64,000 nucleotides of DNA from the NCBI GenBank assembly GCA_013365365.1, contig JABVXU010000095.1, forward strand, positions 94,102 through 158,101. Direction: 5' to 3'. The notes beneath the pieces were generated by a model. That model ran no database searches, was not told the origin of the DNA, and worked only from the letters and a program-made list of their open reading frames with translations. Shown here in pieces: positions 48,653 to 61,691 of the stretch; positions within the stretch are counted from its first letter, which is position 1; every line of letters begins with the position of its first letter. Both the position numbers and the translations under genes were made by a program. The stretch is from Cruorifilaria tuberocauda. Its lineage: Eukaryota > Nematoda > Chromadorea > Rhabditida > Onchocercidae.

Positions 48653-51581
48653 TCCATATTGTCTCTGCATTTCCTTTTCTATATTTTCTTAAATATCCGG
48701 GATTTGTTGCTTCTTGGTGAATGAATGTTTCAGCGCAATCGGGGCAGTGTATCACTTCATTTTCCCGGTAACGAACAATAGTACTACCTCGAGAACAAGT
48801 CGAAACAGTCACTAGCGAAACAAGTCGAACAAATCACTAGCAACTTCAGAAGTAATTCATTGGTATTTCCCAAAGGTTAGTGCTTTTCTTTTCAACCCAA
48901 ATTTACCAGAACTTTATATTCATTCTCGTCAAAATATAATAATATTATATCATTTCATTCGAAGAATGCTGTCATTTCCAAATAGAAGAGTTCGGCATTT
49001 TATAAGGTCATCAACTGTAGCATGTATTCCTATTAGCAAATGAATATTGCTCTCTTTCTCAAGACAATTTTTGTCAGAACAATGAATGGGGCTGGTTCCT
49101 TCTGGTGTGTATTCGCCTTTTTTTCTTTCCTCTTTTCCATCTTTTTGCTTCTGGTGTAATCCCATTACGAGGAATCACAGTTTCGAAATGAGGGAGCGTA
49201 TTTAATTTGTGTTTAATTTCTTAAAATGATCAATTCATTCGTTACTCATCTGCCTTTCTCTGTCCATTTCTTCCAACACTTAACAAGAATATTGCATCAA
49301 AGAGTGTTTGCTAAACATTTCTCACTCTTATTTTTTGAATGAAAATTTCTTTTCAATCACATTTTTTCTTCTTTTTTTTCATTTGAACTGCAGTTAGAAA
49401 GTGATGCTAGGCGATTAAAAGACAAATAATAGTTTCTTACTTATAGATGAATCTGTCAATTGAACTTTCAATGTTCATACTTATCCAATAATTTGACTTG
49501 AATTTATATTGTTGAAAGCTTTTTTTAGTTGTCCACTCTATTAATGATTGCATACACAGTAATGTGTGGTTACTTATCATTTCGTGCTGATAATTAGGTT
49601 ACGTCAAATATATCTCGATATTACTATTTTTTAAGGAGAGCAAAATGTTAGTAGGAGATATGTGTATATGGAATTGTTCCGCAGTACTATTGGTGGTGGA
49701 TTCTGAAGGATTGATTAAATCGAACAGAAAGTGACTGCATATTTTCGTCACTGAGAGAGAGAAAGAAACCCTTCGGTCACGCTTCCCCACATTCTATTTT
49801 CATACACTCTCAATGGCTTTATCGATTATGTTCCGAGATTGCTTTCTTTACACCTATCACTAAGCTCTTTCACTGTCTGCATCCACACATATATGCATAT
49901 GTACATATATTGTGTGTATGCGTATCACTCTATACATATGTATGGCAGTTTGATTGTCAATGTGAATATTTCGCCCAAATATCTAGGTTTAGGTCAATTG
50001 GATTTATTAATCCCATTCTGTATTAGGTCAGATTTTAGAAAAATGTGCAAATATTGATCTGGAAATTTTTAGGAATAAACATTCTTTGTATTCAACTTTA
50101 AGGTTCATAATAGTATGCTGCTTCTGTATTGTTTACTCATTATTTTTCTATTAAGCTTTCAATAGTTTCTGACTTTGCGACTAGAATTTTTTTTTTTCAA
50201 CGGAATCTTTTTTCTCTCAATAATACTATAGCAAAGGAAGAGCTATTAAAAAGATAGAGATATATTGGCGTGGACGAAAATTAGTACAGTTTGAAATGAC
50301 ATTTGTTTCATAATTGACAATTGTTTAGAAATCAATTAGTTTAATCAGAAAAGGTTCCGAAAAATTGTGTAACTTTTCTAAATTCCACATCTTTGTCAAA
50401 AATATAGCTGCATTTTTGATGATCGAGAATTAATTAATGGAAGTATTCCACAATTCTTTGCTTTTCTTGATCATTTCTCTAGGTGTTGAGTACCTAATAT
50501 TTATATTAATCTGGTAAAGATGATCTATCATAGCATGCAATTAATAAAATGTTTGGAGCCAAAAAACCTGGTTGCGCAGTAGAACTAAAAAGATTCATTT
50601 CTACTGCATAGTCGGTTTTTTGATTCAAAATAATATCTTGTTGATCAAGAAAGTAGTAAAATTATAAGAATCTCCCTATTTTAATTTATAATTACTGGTT
50701 TTAAATCATATATATATATATATATATATATTGTATATAAAGCATTTAATTTGGTTTTTTGGCAAGTTTTTGTTCAAAACTTTTATCTGACGTGAAGTTT
50801 TCATTTTTGTTGTTAATTTGGTCGCGAAAGTAACAGAGCAGAAGATTATTTGCACATTTAACCTTTTTGGAAAGCCCAAGATCCCCCTTATGGGTTCTTT
50901 ATTCTCTCGATTTCTTGTGGATCACAGGAAGAATTTCCGAATATTTTAAAAAAGTGATTTTTAGCGAATTTAAGAATTTTAGTCGCTGGGAAAATGCTGT
51001 TGAAGATTACTATGAGAAGCTGATGATAACATATATGAATTATTTGCTGCACTGATATTCAAGACGCTTTTTGTAAAAAAGGATGGGAATGCTGTCGTTT
51101 TCAGGGGAATAGAGTCGTTTCTTTCTTCGACAAGATTCATTCCACCAATGACGAACATTCCAAAACCACGACTCTGCCGATTGGTTTGTATTCTTATAAA
51201 TATAAAATTAATATAATTCAAAAAATACTAATTGGAAATTGTGGCGAATCGGACATTCTTATTTATTGGTTCGTTAATTAACTCAAATATGAGAATTTAT
51301 GAAGAGAATTAAGCATTTTCTTCCAATATAAACATTATGCAAATTTTGGTCCCTTTTAAAAGACTTTAGTTTTTGTGCATCCTCATTTCTAATCTTACCT
51401 GAAATTTTTAATTAGACAGCATTCATGCCTTAAAGTAATTCATTTATCACACTGAAAATAGCTTATGTAAGTGAAAAATATGAATACGATTGCAACGCTT
51501 CCCAGTCATGCATTTGTCCGAAATAAGATTATAAAGTTAAAGATGGAATTGGATGTGAATATATAATCAAATATTTTGCAG
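48653..51581. other. Upstream region of the nrfl-1 exons
   Basis: No confirmed exon. Minus-strand frames at 48612-48812 (HCPDCAETFIHQEA) and 48950-49165 (IHCSDKNCLEKES) look partly protein-like but cannot be joined into a model. A TA-dinucleotide tract lies at about 50707-50731. The first coding exon(s) of nrfl-1 are presumably in this interval or further upstream. Confidence 0.35.
50707..50731. repeat. TA-dinucleotide microsatellite
   Basis: An uninterrupted run of about a dozen TA units in non-coding DNA upstream of the nrfl-1 PDZ exon. Confidence 0.9.
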
Positions 51582-54500
51582 AGAAAACGTGACCCAACGG
51601 AAGAGTTCGGCTTTAATTTACATGCCGAAAAGAATCGAGGCCATTTTGTTGGAGCCGTTGATAAGAATGGTATCGGTGAACGAGCAGGTTTACAGATGGG
51701 ACAACGAATTGTGGGTGTTAATGGTCAGCTTATTTATCCAAGCACCGCTCACAAGGTATATAATTTTTTAGCGCGATTGTTAAAAGTCTGAATGATTGTG
51801 CTATGTAGTTCATATTTTTTCCTTTAATGCACGATTGTAACAGTATATTCTAAGATGCTTTGCTACGACTGAATGTTTTTTTTTTTGGTACCACAGTTTA
51901 ATTCAGTATTTGTATAATGATGCGTTAAATTTAAAAAAACGTATTCTAGAGCGAAAAGTTTAAATGTACACTTTCCTTCAGGTAACCATAATTTCTCAAG
52001 ATGTATTCTAGAATGAATTGAAAGCTAATTGTTTTCGTATAGATGTTCTAAAAGTTATTTTATAGGAAGTTGTATCATTAATAAAAAAGAATCCGTTGCG
52101 AACCGAGCTGCTAGTTGCATCAGAGGAAGTTGATCTGTGGTACACTGAAAACCATATGGAATATTCATTTAGTCGAGTAGATCTGTATAATTTCGAGAGT
52201 GGTTCACCTGTAAGTTTCGCATTAAATTTTGCGTCTGCTGATAGTGTGCTTGACTCTATTCTTGATGATATGTGAAGTATAGCAGTTATTACAAATTTAA
52301 GCAGGATTAACTGAAAACTTCGAGAAAAATATTGTAATTTGAGGCTGAGAATCCTCTTTTCTCAACTGATAATATTTATTTGTTATTGGTAATTCTTCTC
52401 GAAGCAAATTTCACAAAGCACACAGTAATAGCATCGAGAAATGTATTCATTTTCAAAAACAACCGTCTCTCCATAATGCTGCATTTGTAACATTTAGTAA
52501 ATTGATAATGAGATAGTTATTATACATATTCTCCTTGTTTTTAAGTAGATATTATCGAAATATATTGCACAAATTTGATTGATTCATCTTTCCCATTCTT
52601 TCCTGTCCATTTCGAGAATTTGTGTAATTTGATCACTTTTTCTCTATTTGATTTCACTGTCGCTCATTTTAGTCTTGACCCGGGATATTTCTATCGTAAC
52701 TTTCTTCTTATTCATTATCATTAGTTGTTAGCTATTCGGTGTTTTCTTTGATATTTACTACCTCTGCAGAGTAGACTGTAAAGAAAAAAGCAAGAGACTT
52801 ATTTGATCTATGCTTGGAATAGGTTATTTAGTTTTGATCATGCAATAACTAGTTTAACCCTTTCTCTAGCATTTTTGATTTATAAATCTTTTATAAATTT
52901 ACTAATCATATATGATATGATACACCATTGCAATTTTTAAATACTAAACTGATATATTTTTTTTTTCGCGGCTGCTTTTTTTGGTTGTTTATATAAAACC
53001 CTTCTTTTTTTAATATCTAATACGTTCCAAATAGGTGAGAAGTTACTAAGTTCAATATGAAGAACTTAGTATAAGTTCAATATGATTGCATCTTTTAGCA
53101 AGCAGCTATTTGTTTGCTGGCCTTCTTTTTATTCCATAAGTAAATTACATTTTGATATTAATTTTGCTGATATCGATAAATTCTTGTAATTAAAATATTT
53201 TAATCAAAAACTGAAGTAGATAACGAGTTTTGATCTATCGAATTGCTGTTGATATGAATATGAAATATGGTGTTTGGGTTGACGATCCTTGTTTTTAAGT
53301 AGATATTATGTGTATCGAAAAATTTTTCATTTTTAGAACAGTGACGCACAGATGACAAAGACTGGAATGCTTGTGGTCGTCACTCTTTGAATGATCATTT
53401 TCAGGCAATTACACTGTTGCCATCATTGTTAGCTACGATACGTTAATAATCGAAAGAAACGTAAAAAAAAACTTCGTGAGTGTCTTTAGGTAGCAAAAGG
53501 TTTACAGACGTCACCGTTTCCTAATACCAATTCTTATCCTTATTGTTGTCCTTTTTTCACTTCTTTATCATCCCCATACATTAGTTCAGTAATTTTACTC
53601 AAATAAGAAGTTTTATGATATATATTCTTAATGCGACGTATACCACCTCAAAAGATCCTGTAAAAACCGTGAAAAATTAAACAGTTAATTTCACTGTTCT
53701 TAGGTTATTCTGCAAACTTTTTTCTGTGTACCTTTCATACATGAATATAGTGCCAAAATAGATTTTGAAAAGTGTAAACTTCTTACAATTTGCTTCATAT
53801 ATTGAACAGATTTGCTTCATATCTGCTCTTTTCTTTATGACCTATCATTATAAACATTGTGATTCTTTCGAGTATCTTTGTTCAACTACTTTAATGCAGA
53901 TTAATTCCCGACTCTTAGAAGTGGTTGTCCATTTAGTTCCTATTGATAGCTTAACTAGCAGGTATATTAAAACAAATGGTCACAAAAGAGCAATACCTCT
54001 TTCTGAAGGTTGATATTTTATCATGTTGGTTATGTTCCTACATCCCCGAAAAGAATAATTGTATTGCGGCGGATTCCGGTACACCACTTTTTTTTACAAC
54101 CACAACACATCAATTTTCTTGAAAACAGAAGTGTAGCAGTATGTGGTTTTGTTGTCGAATAAAATCTTAACTTTAGATAATTTGGAATTACGCTGCATGA
54201 TTAGTAGCAGCATTTGCCTAATACTTTATGCGAATATTTGTCAAACGTCTGATGTAGTAGCCATGATAAGTAAATGTTCTAGCTGATATCTTGTTCGGCT
54301 AGTTGTGAGTGAGATTAATTGACATCGTATTCCGTCTGATGAGGAGATTTCATCCAATATAAAGTAAAGGTGTGGAGTTCTTGTGACATAACTGACATAA
54401 ACTTTTTCTATTTTGTTGAATTAAAAAGAGCTTTCCTTTCTAACAATAAATTTCGCTCGTAGAGTTGAAAATAAAATATTACGGTTGTTGCAGAATTGGC

Positions 54501-56259
54501 AGGTAAAACAGGAACGTTTATATAGTCCTACATTTTCACTCATTTTGCTGAGTTTATTTGCAGGACTTGAAGTGTCTAGGTAAATTTGGTTTTTTCATAC
54601 TATTAGAATTTCCATATGTTTCAGTCAACGAAGTGGGGTGCTCGGCGAGCAACTCAATTCCAATGTAAGTTCATTCCAATTCCACAATGAATAACTGTTT
54701 AGTGCTTGGTAAATAAATTCGTGGAGCCTTTTCATTCATCACTAGAACTACTTCATCTGTGATGTGATACTAATTTGCAAGTTGCAGACTTTAACAGCAA
54801 ACTGCTATACGGTGAAATGTGTTTGTCCTGCTTACAGTTTGTGTCCTGAATATGGTGCTCAACGTTAAAGTCTCTCTTTCATTTTTTTAAAGTGGATTTG
54901 TTTTGTTTTGTTTCGTTCAGAAATTAGAAGAGCACTGCTCAGAGGATCTGAAAAGAAATTATCGAGATTCAGTGGTATTATCATATGGATTTACGGGACA
55001 TAATGAAGATCTTCATATTTCTGCTGATTCGATCCATGCATTTGAACTTAGAAATTAAAGTGCAGCTATGTATAGTCGTTCTTTATCATAATTTCAACTA
55101 GAGAACTCGATTTTGATAATATTGATAATTTGTATTTCTTCCATTTCCATTCATAGCGGTTTTTGTTAATACAGCTTAAGTATATTACGGAGTCTTAACA
55201 TTTATCGTTTTTATCATTATTTTAAGTGTACAGAAGAGTATACTCTCTAAATCTTACTTTACTCCAGCAAGATTTGACTTATTGCGTACAGTGAACTGTT
55301 TTGTTTCAAAGATATTTGAAGTAGCCTCCGTGGATAAATTTTTTTCTTTTCCATGCTCTCTATGAGTATTTTGGAGGTGCATGAATTCTTAAAATATCAA
55401 AATCCTTTGAATAGTGGAAGGCATGTTTTTTCTTTAACTGGGAAGGCTTTTTAATGTAAAGGTTATTTGTTTCAGTATTTCATCTGGAAAAGTCGTGCCG
55501 TTAAACCAAAGAGCCGACAAATAATAACATTAGAATGATCTTCATTCCATAAATTTGTTAAAATTTCAGATTAATTCATTTATCAAAACATAGTAGCTGA
55601 ATAAATGTGGGGATTCTCACTTTGAATGCATAGAAACGAATTGCTCAATAAATATTTAATCTATTCCAGAAAAATGTCTCACCAAATTCGAAGACAAAGA
55701 TCACTGCATCGGTAGCTCCATTAAAACAAGAAGCAGATTTAACTCATCAGGAGGTAACTGAGAAGTTCGCGAGGAATGACAAAGCGGATAAAAGTGGTTT
55801 GTGAAGATTTTGTAGCTTTAAAATTATGTTATTCATGATATCTATTGCGATAATCTTGTGACCTTATATTGTGTGTTTGCCATCTGGTAATGCAAGTATA
55901 TTTTCAAATAGTTAGTTGTTTATCTTTTTTGATCGCTGAAAAAACATTTCCAAAGGATGGGAAATTGATTTTGAGTATAATTTCACAAAAATATTTATAC
56001 GATAGCTGATGATATATCCATAGGGTTTGGTATGAATTCTTTCTAGTATGGAAAGTTGTCAAAACTTTTGTTCAAAATTTCTGCACTCTCCAGTCCAGTA
56101 TTTTTTGACATTGAAAACTTTTTAGTTTCAGGAATACCTGATATTTTTAAGCTGAGTGCGGGTGAAGCACGCACTCGACTGATGAATCGTAAGAAAGATC
56201 CCCGACGCGACACTCAAATGAGTTTGAAAGAGAAATATAAACTAGTTTCCAATATGTGA
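51582..56259 (+). CDS. nrfl-1: NHERF-like PDZ adaptor, 3' part (partial gene)
   Basis: Four exons, 51582-51755, 52066-52209, 55670-55796 and 56132-56259, join in phase and give 190 residues to a stop. The first two make a PDZ domain: EEFGFNLHAEKNRGHFVG (GFNL is the carboxylate-binding loop), GERAGLQMGQRIVGVNGQLI, KEVVSLIKKNPLRTELLVAS. The last exon, DIFKLSAGEARTRLMNRKKD to KYKLVSNM, matches the C-terminal ezrin-binding motif of NHERF proteins (human ends NELFSNL). NHERF adaptors link membrane transporters and receptors to ezrin-radixin-moesin and actin at apical membranes; in C. elegans the orthologue acts in the intestine with ERM-1. The 5' exon(s) with the start codon are missing from my model: the first exon starts right after TTTTGCAG with no ATG. 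A 3.5-kb intron (52210-55669) contains candidate alternative exons. Confidence 0.85.
54921..55058 (+). CDS. Candidate alternative terminal exon of nrfl-1
   Basis: After a GTTTCGTTCAG acceptor, 45 codons stay open in phase 0, the phase needed after the exon ending at 52209, and then stop (KLEEHCSEDLKRNYRDSVV to HAFELRN). If used, the product would have the PDZ domain but no ezrin-binding tail. There is no homology support; only phase, splice site and open length argue for it. Confidence 0.3.
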   Translation, partial: KLEEHCSEDLKRNYRDSVVLSYGFTGHNEDLHISADSIHAFELRN

Positions 56260-57778
56260 TACGTTTTTTTTTTCACTACCTGCTTTACTCATAGTTTCTT
56301 AATCTAAGCACTAAAGCGGCGATGCATAAATTTTTAAACTATTTGAGCATGTTGTGATTCATCACATAAAAGCAGTCCTATCCTCTTTATGTTGCTATTA
56401 ATCACTCGATTTCGTTGCTTTCAGTTTCTTCTCTATCAGTAATGTTTGTCGCTTCACTCTCTACCGTTGCTGCAAACATGTAATTTTCAAAAAGTTTTCC
56501 GGCGCTGTTCCCAATTTTCTGTTGTATTTATCTTTCAGCAATATAGTATAATGACTTTATTATTGAAGATGCTATTGAAGCGCGTGAATTCCCAGAGATA
56601 TTCTAATCACGCCGGTGGTCATTTTATCTAGAATATTTTAGCGTTGAATTGTTTAGGAGAAAAAAGGCGAAGATATAATGATAGCTAAATCACAAGATTC
56701 TTTTGATTTTATTTATAGCTTAACTACCAAGTTTCGAAGTTTATAAAATCAAAGATTTCGAACGTAACAGTTATATATTCCACATAGTATGCCAGTATTT
56801 TTGCCTTATGACTTATTCTCAAGACCAAGTCTTGTATGTAATTATTTCTGCTGATGTTCAAGTTTACTACCATTTTATTTGTGAAGGAACGTTTAGTACT
56901 CCATTATGTCATAATTGTTATTGTTTATTATTCTTTATCGGCTTATAAACTTCTTTAATTTTGTCCTATATTTTACTAAAACGTTTCCATGCGGCTATTT
57001 CATCTTATTCGTTGACGACTTCCTCTTGCCGTCATGTTTTTAAATCGTTTGAACTGCAGGAAATTCAACAATTTGTGTCTCTGACACTTCTCTTTCATAA
57101 AGTGAGGAGTTTTGATAAGAAGTTCGGGTTTCTTAAATAGAACATTACTTCGCTTTATCTAATTCTAACAGCCATTTATTTCACACATCTCAGACGTAAT
57201 ATGTCGTGTCTTTTCATCTCCGAATTGGAGTGGAAGCGAAGGATGAGTGGTACTTGAAGAATGTGGATTTTCATACCGGAATTCTATGATTCCTTGAAAG
57301 TTATACACTAACAAAGTGGTCCAATTACTTCAACCATTTCTGATCAGGACATCGAAATTAACGTTGATGAATTTTTAATTTTAGTATATGTTTTGTATGA
57401 GGTTTTTGGAAGTGAGTTTTACTCGTATTTCTCTTTCACTGAATAAATGAGCTGCTATAATGGGTATGGGCTTTTTTTTAATAAGTCAAGTTGGTTGCAA
57501 GTGTGATATCGTCTCCATCAAGAAAAAGTTGCTGAGACGAAGAAATCAGTAATAAATGATTTTACATTAATGAAGAATCAACCCTAAAATGTGTCCTGAA
57601 TTGTGATTCGAGTGGTGCTTCCATGAATGGCCAGCAATTAAAGGAATTCATGGTTTGGCCAAGATGCTTGATTAGATAGTATTGCGGCTGCATCGCAAGC
57701 TCAGTTATATCAGACCCAGTCATACATAGTCATTGGTCAGTTTATATATTGCCAGATCAGGCTCAGCCTACTTCATCC
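56260..57778. other. Spacer between nrfl-1 and homeobox gene
   Basis: AT-rich. It should contain the 3' UTR of nrfl-1 and the promoter or 5' exon of the homeobox gene. No conserved open frame was seen. Confidence 0.4.
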
Positions 57779-59109
57779 ATGTCATCTTTCTCATCGTTAC
57801 CATCACCCACTTTACCGATCATATCTCCTTACCTGCTTTCTTTGCTACAGCAAGCTTCTGTATGGCCACCTACTCTGATTCCAGCATCGACTCAAAAATC
57901 CACCGGTTCATACACCGTTCGGGATATCTTGTTAAACAATTCATCAGTAGCGCAAGTCCATTCTGAAGGCATGCCATTTCCACATTGTACTTTTTAAAAT
58001 TTGTTCGTCATAAACTTGATGCAGATTAGTTCATATTGACTTTTATCCCCTATTAGAATTTTCGGTAAGATGACAAATTTTGAATCACAGATTTCTTATG
58101 TGAGCTCTTCCATTAATCATTTTTTGTTTCAAATGGTGATTAATTGATATTTGTATATTTTGTTGCCAAAACTGTATTTTCTAGAAAGATGTGAATGTGT
58201 TGGTAAGAGTTTGGAGTCAGCCCGAGCTCAAACTGTCTTCAAAAAAACACAAACGAAGAAAGCACGAACAATGTTTACGGGCCGACAAATTTTCGAGCTT
58301 GAGAAGCAGTTTGAAAAAAAGAAGTATTTATCATCCAGTGAACGGGGTGAACTAGCCAAACTACTCAGTGTAACTGAAACGCAGGTATTATTTTATACTG
58401 ATTCATAAAAAAGAAGAAAGATTGCTTTATTTAAATTGTTAAGCTTCAATCCCCCTTACTCAAGACTGCTATAACGAAAGAATGATTTCAATCATTGGTT
58501 TATTCTCTTTGTCTTCAGCAAGACTATTAAATTCATGGTGGCAGTTTGGTACTTAAAAGATAATTTGATCAGGAAAGATATATGAAATAATTTAAAAATT
58601 TTTCTTCAATTGATCTTAGAGTTCCAATATACATTCCATTATCGTATTTGAGAATTAATAAAAACTGTCAAAGGATACTCATCTTTTATTACTATTCACT
58701 CCCTTGTCCATCTGTTTATTAATTTTTTTGCAGTTTTATTCATTTCATTTGCAATAACAACAATTTTTTGGGTAACATCAGAAAATTAAGTCAGTAATTT
58801 GATTTTAAAAAACTCATGATATTGTTTTAATTTAATAAACTACCAACTTGGAACTTTACTTTCTATTGATAGTATCATTCGATTATTATCATCATAACGG
58901 ATGTTTTGGAATTACTTAATCTTTTAAAAGAAACAAGTTTTGGAAGTAACAAATAAAAGAGGTTTAGTACTAACTGATGAATGTCTATCTAGGTGAAGAT
59001 CTGGTTTCAAAATCGGCGAACGAAATGGAAGAAGAGTGAAATAAAGAAAAATGCGGCAGTTGAGGAATGTATTGTTCAGGATACTCAGCAAGATAGCATT
59101 GCTGCATGA
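57779..59109 (+). CDS. NK-type homeobox transcription factor
   Basis: Proposed exons 57779-57986, 58221-58384 and 58993-59109 give 162 residues. The homeodomain spans exons 2 and 3: [20 protein letters not shown] (arm and helix 1), [16 protein letters not shown] (helix 2), then TETQ joined to [16 protein letters not shown] (helix 3, with Gln50 and the invariant W, F, N, R). The intron after TETQ in the homeodomain is common in NK genes. The wording is closest, from memory, to the Nedx/Lms and NK7 group, where C. elegans ceh-19 may belong; assignment is tentative. Exon 1 is Ser/Pro-rich and carries YTVRDILLN, like the eh1/TN repressor motif of NK proteins. The start of exon 2 is uncertain: an AG at 58183-58184 needs a phase-1 partner that avoids a stop, and the AG before 58221 fits the donor at 57987. 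An upstream coding exon is possible. Nuclear DNA-binding regulator. Confidence 0.78.
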
Positions 59110-60951
59110 ACGTTTTTCCTAATATAATCTCCATTTTTTCGCATGCGGAAGAACAGGGAAATTTTAAATTCTGTTTCTGTGAAAAGCAGAAATAAAAGTG
59201 ATAGTAAAATATTAGTGAGTTCGTTGAAGAAGCCTTGGGTAATGAATTCAAAAATGTTGTGTATGCGACATGTTATAGCAATATAAAATTGTTAACAGAT
59301 TATATGAAACTATTTGCATTGATTGGGGCTCCCAAAAGTAATTTTGAATAGAATTGGAATATAAATTAACACTTCATTTGCTAACGATGCTTTTTCAACT
59401 GCCAAAAATACATTTCTAAATTGCCTCCAATCAGCATTCAGTTCAAATCGACTACAATAGCTAGTTTTTTTTATTGCAAATCAATTCCTTCTTCATTTTT
59501 ACTATCCTCGACTATTAAAAATATCTTCGATTTTAAAAAACATCAAAAGTGTAATTTTCAAGTTTATAAATTATGTCTTTTTTTACTATAAATTTTAGTT
59601 GATTTTTTGTGGAAAGTTCCAAGATTAGGAGACTGAATTATTCGACTCTAATCCAAGTATAAATCACTGGAACAAAAGTATTGCATTTAACTGCAATATC
59701 CTGCAAAGTTCACCACAGACAAATGTACTATACCCTCGAATTCGCAAGTATAGAATTTTCATTTTGACTCAGTAGTCCGTGTATTTTTCAAGAATAATCA
59801 AGTTGAAAGAAAAAGAAATTAAAAGAAAATGAACGAAGGATGTGAATGTTCAAAATTCTGGATCTTAGGACTTGGAATTTAAAACCCAAAAATAGTTATA
59901 AGAATTGATCTTTCACTCCTTATTGGATACGTATCCCCTTCCGCGGTTCATATGATACTTCGGTATAAGAAAGAGTTGAAATCTCACAGGTATGAAGCAT
60001 CAGAATGAAGTTATTAAACTTTTGTATATTCAAGCAAATTAAGTATTGAATGTTTATAAATCTTATCAAAATTATTACATTTATATTAAAGAAGGGAACA
60101 AACACTATTGTCTTATCGTCTAAATTGAAAATTTTGCGAGTGAAACAATAAACTAGAATTTTGACAATTAAATTACAATGTCGCGCAAAAGCTTCCAGTG
60201 ATGTTAGTTTTGGTTTCTAAGAGTACCCCGAATCTCTAATGCTTTTTGTCATATTTGATTGAAATGAGAATTACAAATCAATCACTTAAGGATGTCAATT
60301 TAACCTATGGAGAAAATTGTTGATCTCTGCTTATAGCAAGAGTAAATCATTTCTATTACATTCTAAGAAACTAATTTAAATCGAAAAATAATGGTAGCTT
60401 AAGTGATACGAAATGATCACTGGTCGAACTGATCACTGGTTTCTAACTTTGGGGATGAAAAGTGGGATATCCTTGAAACGGCACCATGTTGTTAAATTTG
60501 CTCGACATGGTTCCGTTAACCAAAGGTACCATTCACCTTCTTTCTGATCACGATATTTTCCATATGTATAGTATTTTTGACATAAATGATTATTTTGAGG
60601 TGATTTGACCAAGACCTATAAAAAATATTTATTGATTAGCATATTTTATATTTGGTCTTCGGATTGTTAAAGTTTTGCAATTTGTTCATTCAGAGATTTT
60701 CCATGGGATATTTGTCACTATATAAGTCATTTAGAAGTAATGAACTTCATCTAATTTTTATACAATGACCGAGGTTTCTGGATTAATAAATTAAAATTAT
60801 CGATTGATGCTGATGGCGTAGTTAGTAAAAACCGGAAAACATATTGATAAATTGCAGTGGTGCTCACTGTTTGCTGTTCTTAATGACAGATTGAGAAATG
60901 CATTGGATTAATAGAGTAATAAATAATCTGTTAGGGGAATAGAAAATTGGA
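59110..60951. other. Intergenic, convergent 3' ends
   Basis: AT-rich spacer between the homeobox gene and the secreted cysteine-rich gene, which face each other. Only short unconserved open frames occur. Confidence 0.4.
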
Positions 60952-61691
60952 TCAAAACAAGGAATAAGTGAAAATTTTTAAAATAACAGAAAGCTTGGCG
61001 TCAGGTTCACAACCAATAGGACATGCTAGTCTTGTTGTGGAATTTCGTGCTAGTATATTCTTGCTATCGACAGGCATTGGTTCACGGCGGCACTTGTATT
61101 TAGTAGGATCTCGAGGTATTTTGGCGTTTCGTGCAATCAATGTACATTGATCTGGTTCTTTTTTTTCTGTTGTTGTACAGTCGATCGTTCTCTCTTCTAA
61201 AGTAGAAATATAATTGCCAGAAATTTATTAATGGGAGACAGTGGAGATCTTCCATAAAATCTTCGATTCAGTCCAACTGTAGGAATCATGATAAAGGGCT
61301 TTTTGTTTGTTGTATGAGGTAAATAAATGGTGGAACTCTCTTTCTTTTCAATAGTTTCTTTTTGAATATTAAAGAATTTCCTAAAGATACATATATTTAT
61401 GTGGAGGAATTAAAATTTTTGCGGCTTGTATCAAAGCTTCATGTGCTAATAAATCTTTCCATTTTAGCTTTTTCATCGTGGAATAGGCACAAAACAGAAA
61501 TGCATAACTACCGTCTGCATTTTTATTGAAATCAACTGTATAAGCGAATGCATGCATTAAAAATTTTTAGAAAACAAACCCCAGCGCGGCCATTTGAAAT
61601 TTTTCGAAGTTTCTTTTTCACCTTCTCCACTAACCGTCACATATGTCGCTATTGAAATAAAACACCAGGTTGCTGATAGCTTGAAGCACAT
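60952..61691 (-). CDS. Predicted small secreted cysteine-rich protein, unknown family
   Basis: Two exons, 61691-61580 and 61196-60952, join in phase 1 and give 118 residues. Residues 1 to about 23 (MCFKLSATWCFISIATYVTV) look like a signal peptide. The mature part has five cysteines: TIDC, DQC, YKC, LAC and IGC, with spacing roughly 12, 18, 21 and 3 residues, and charged loops such as NAKIPRDPTKYKCRREP. The first donor is GTTTGT at 61579-61578 and the acceptor is CTTTAG before 61196. The open frame ends at TGA 60952. The last dozen residues (ILKIFTYSLF) are hydrophobic and less convincing, so a further splice near GGTTGT may replace them. I recognise no family. Alternatives: an extra exon between the two, or only exon 2 being real. 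Confidence 0.5.

Noticed and set aside
51550..51581. In-frame start for nrfl-1 just before the PDZ exon
   Set aside because: No ATG lies in frame after the last upstream stop; the TTTTGCAG is a clear acceptor, so the start must be in an upstream exon.
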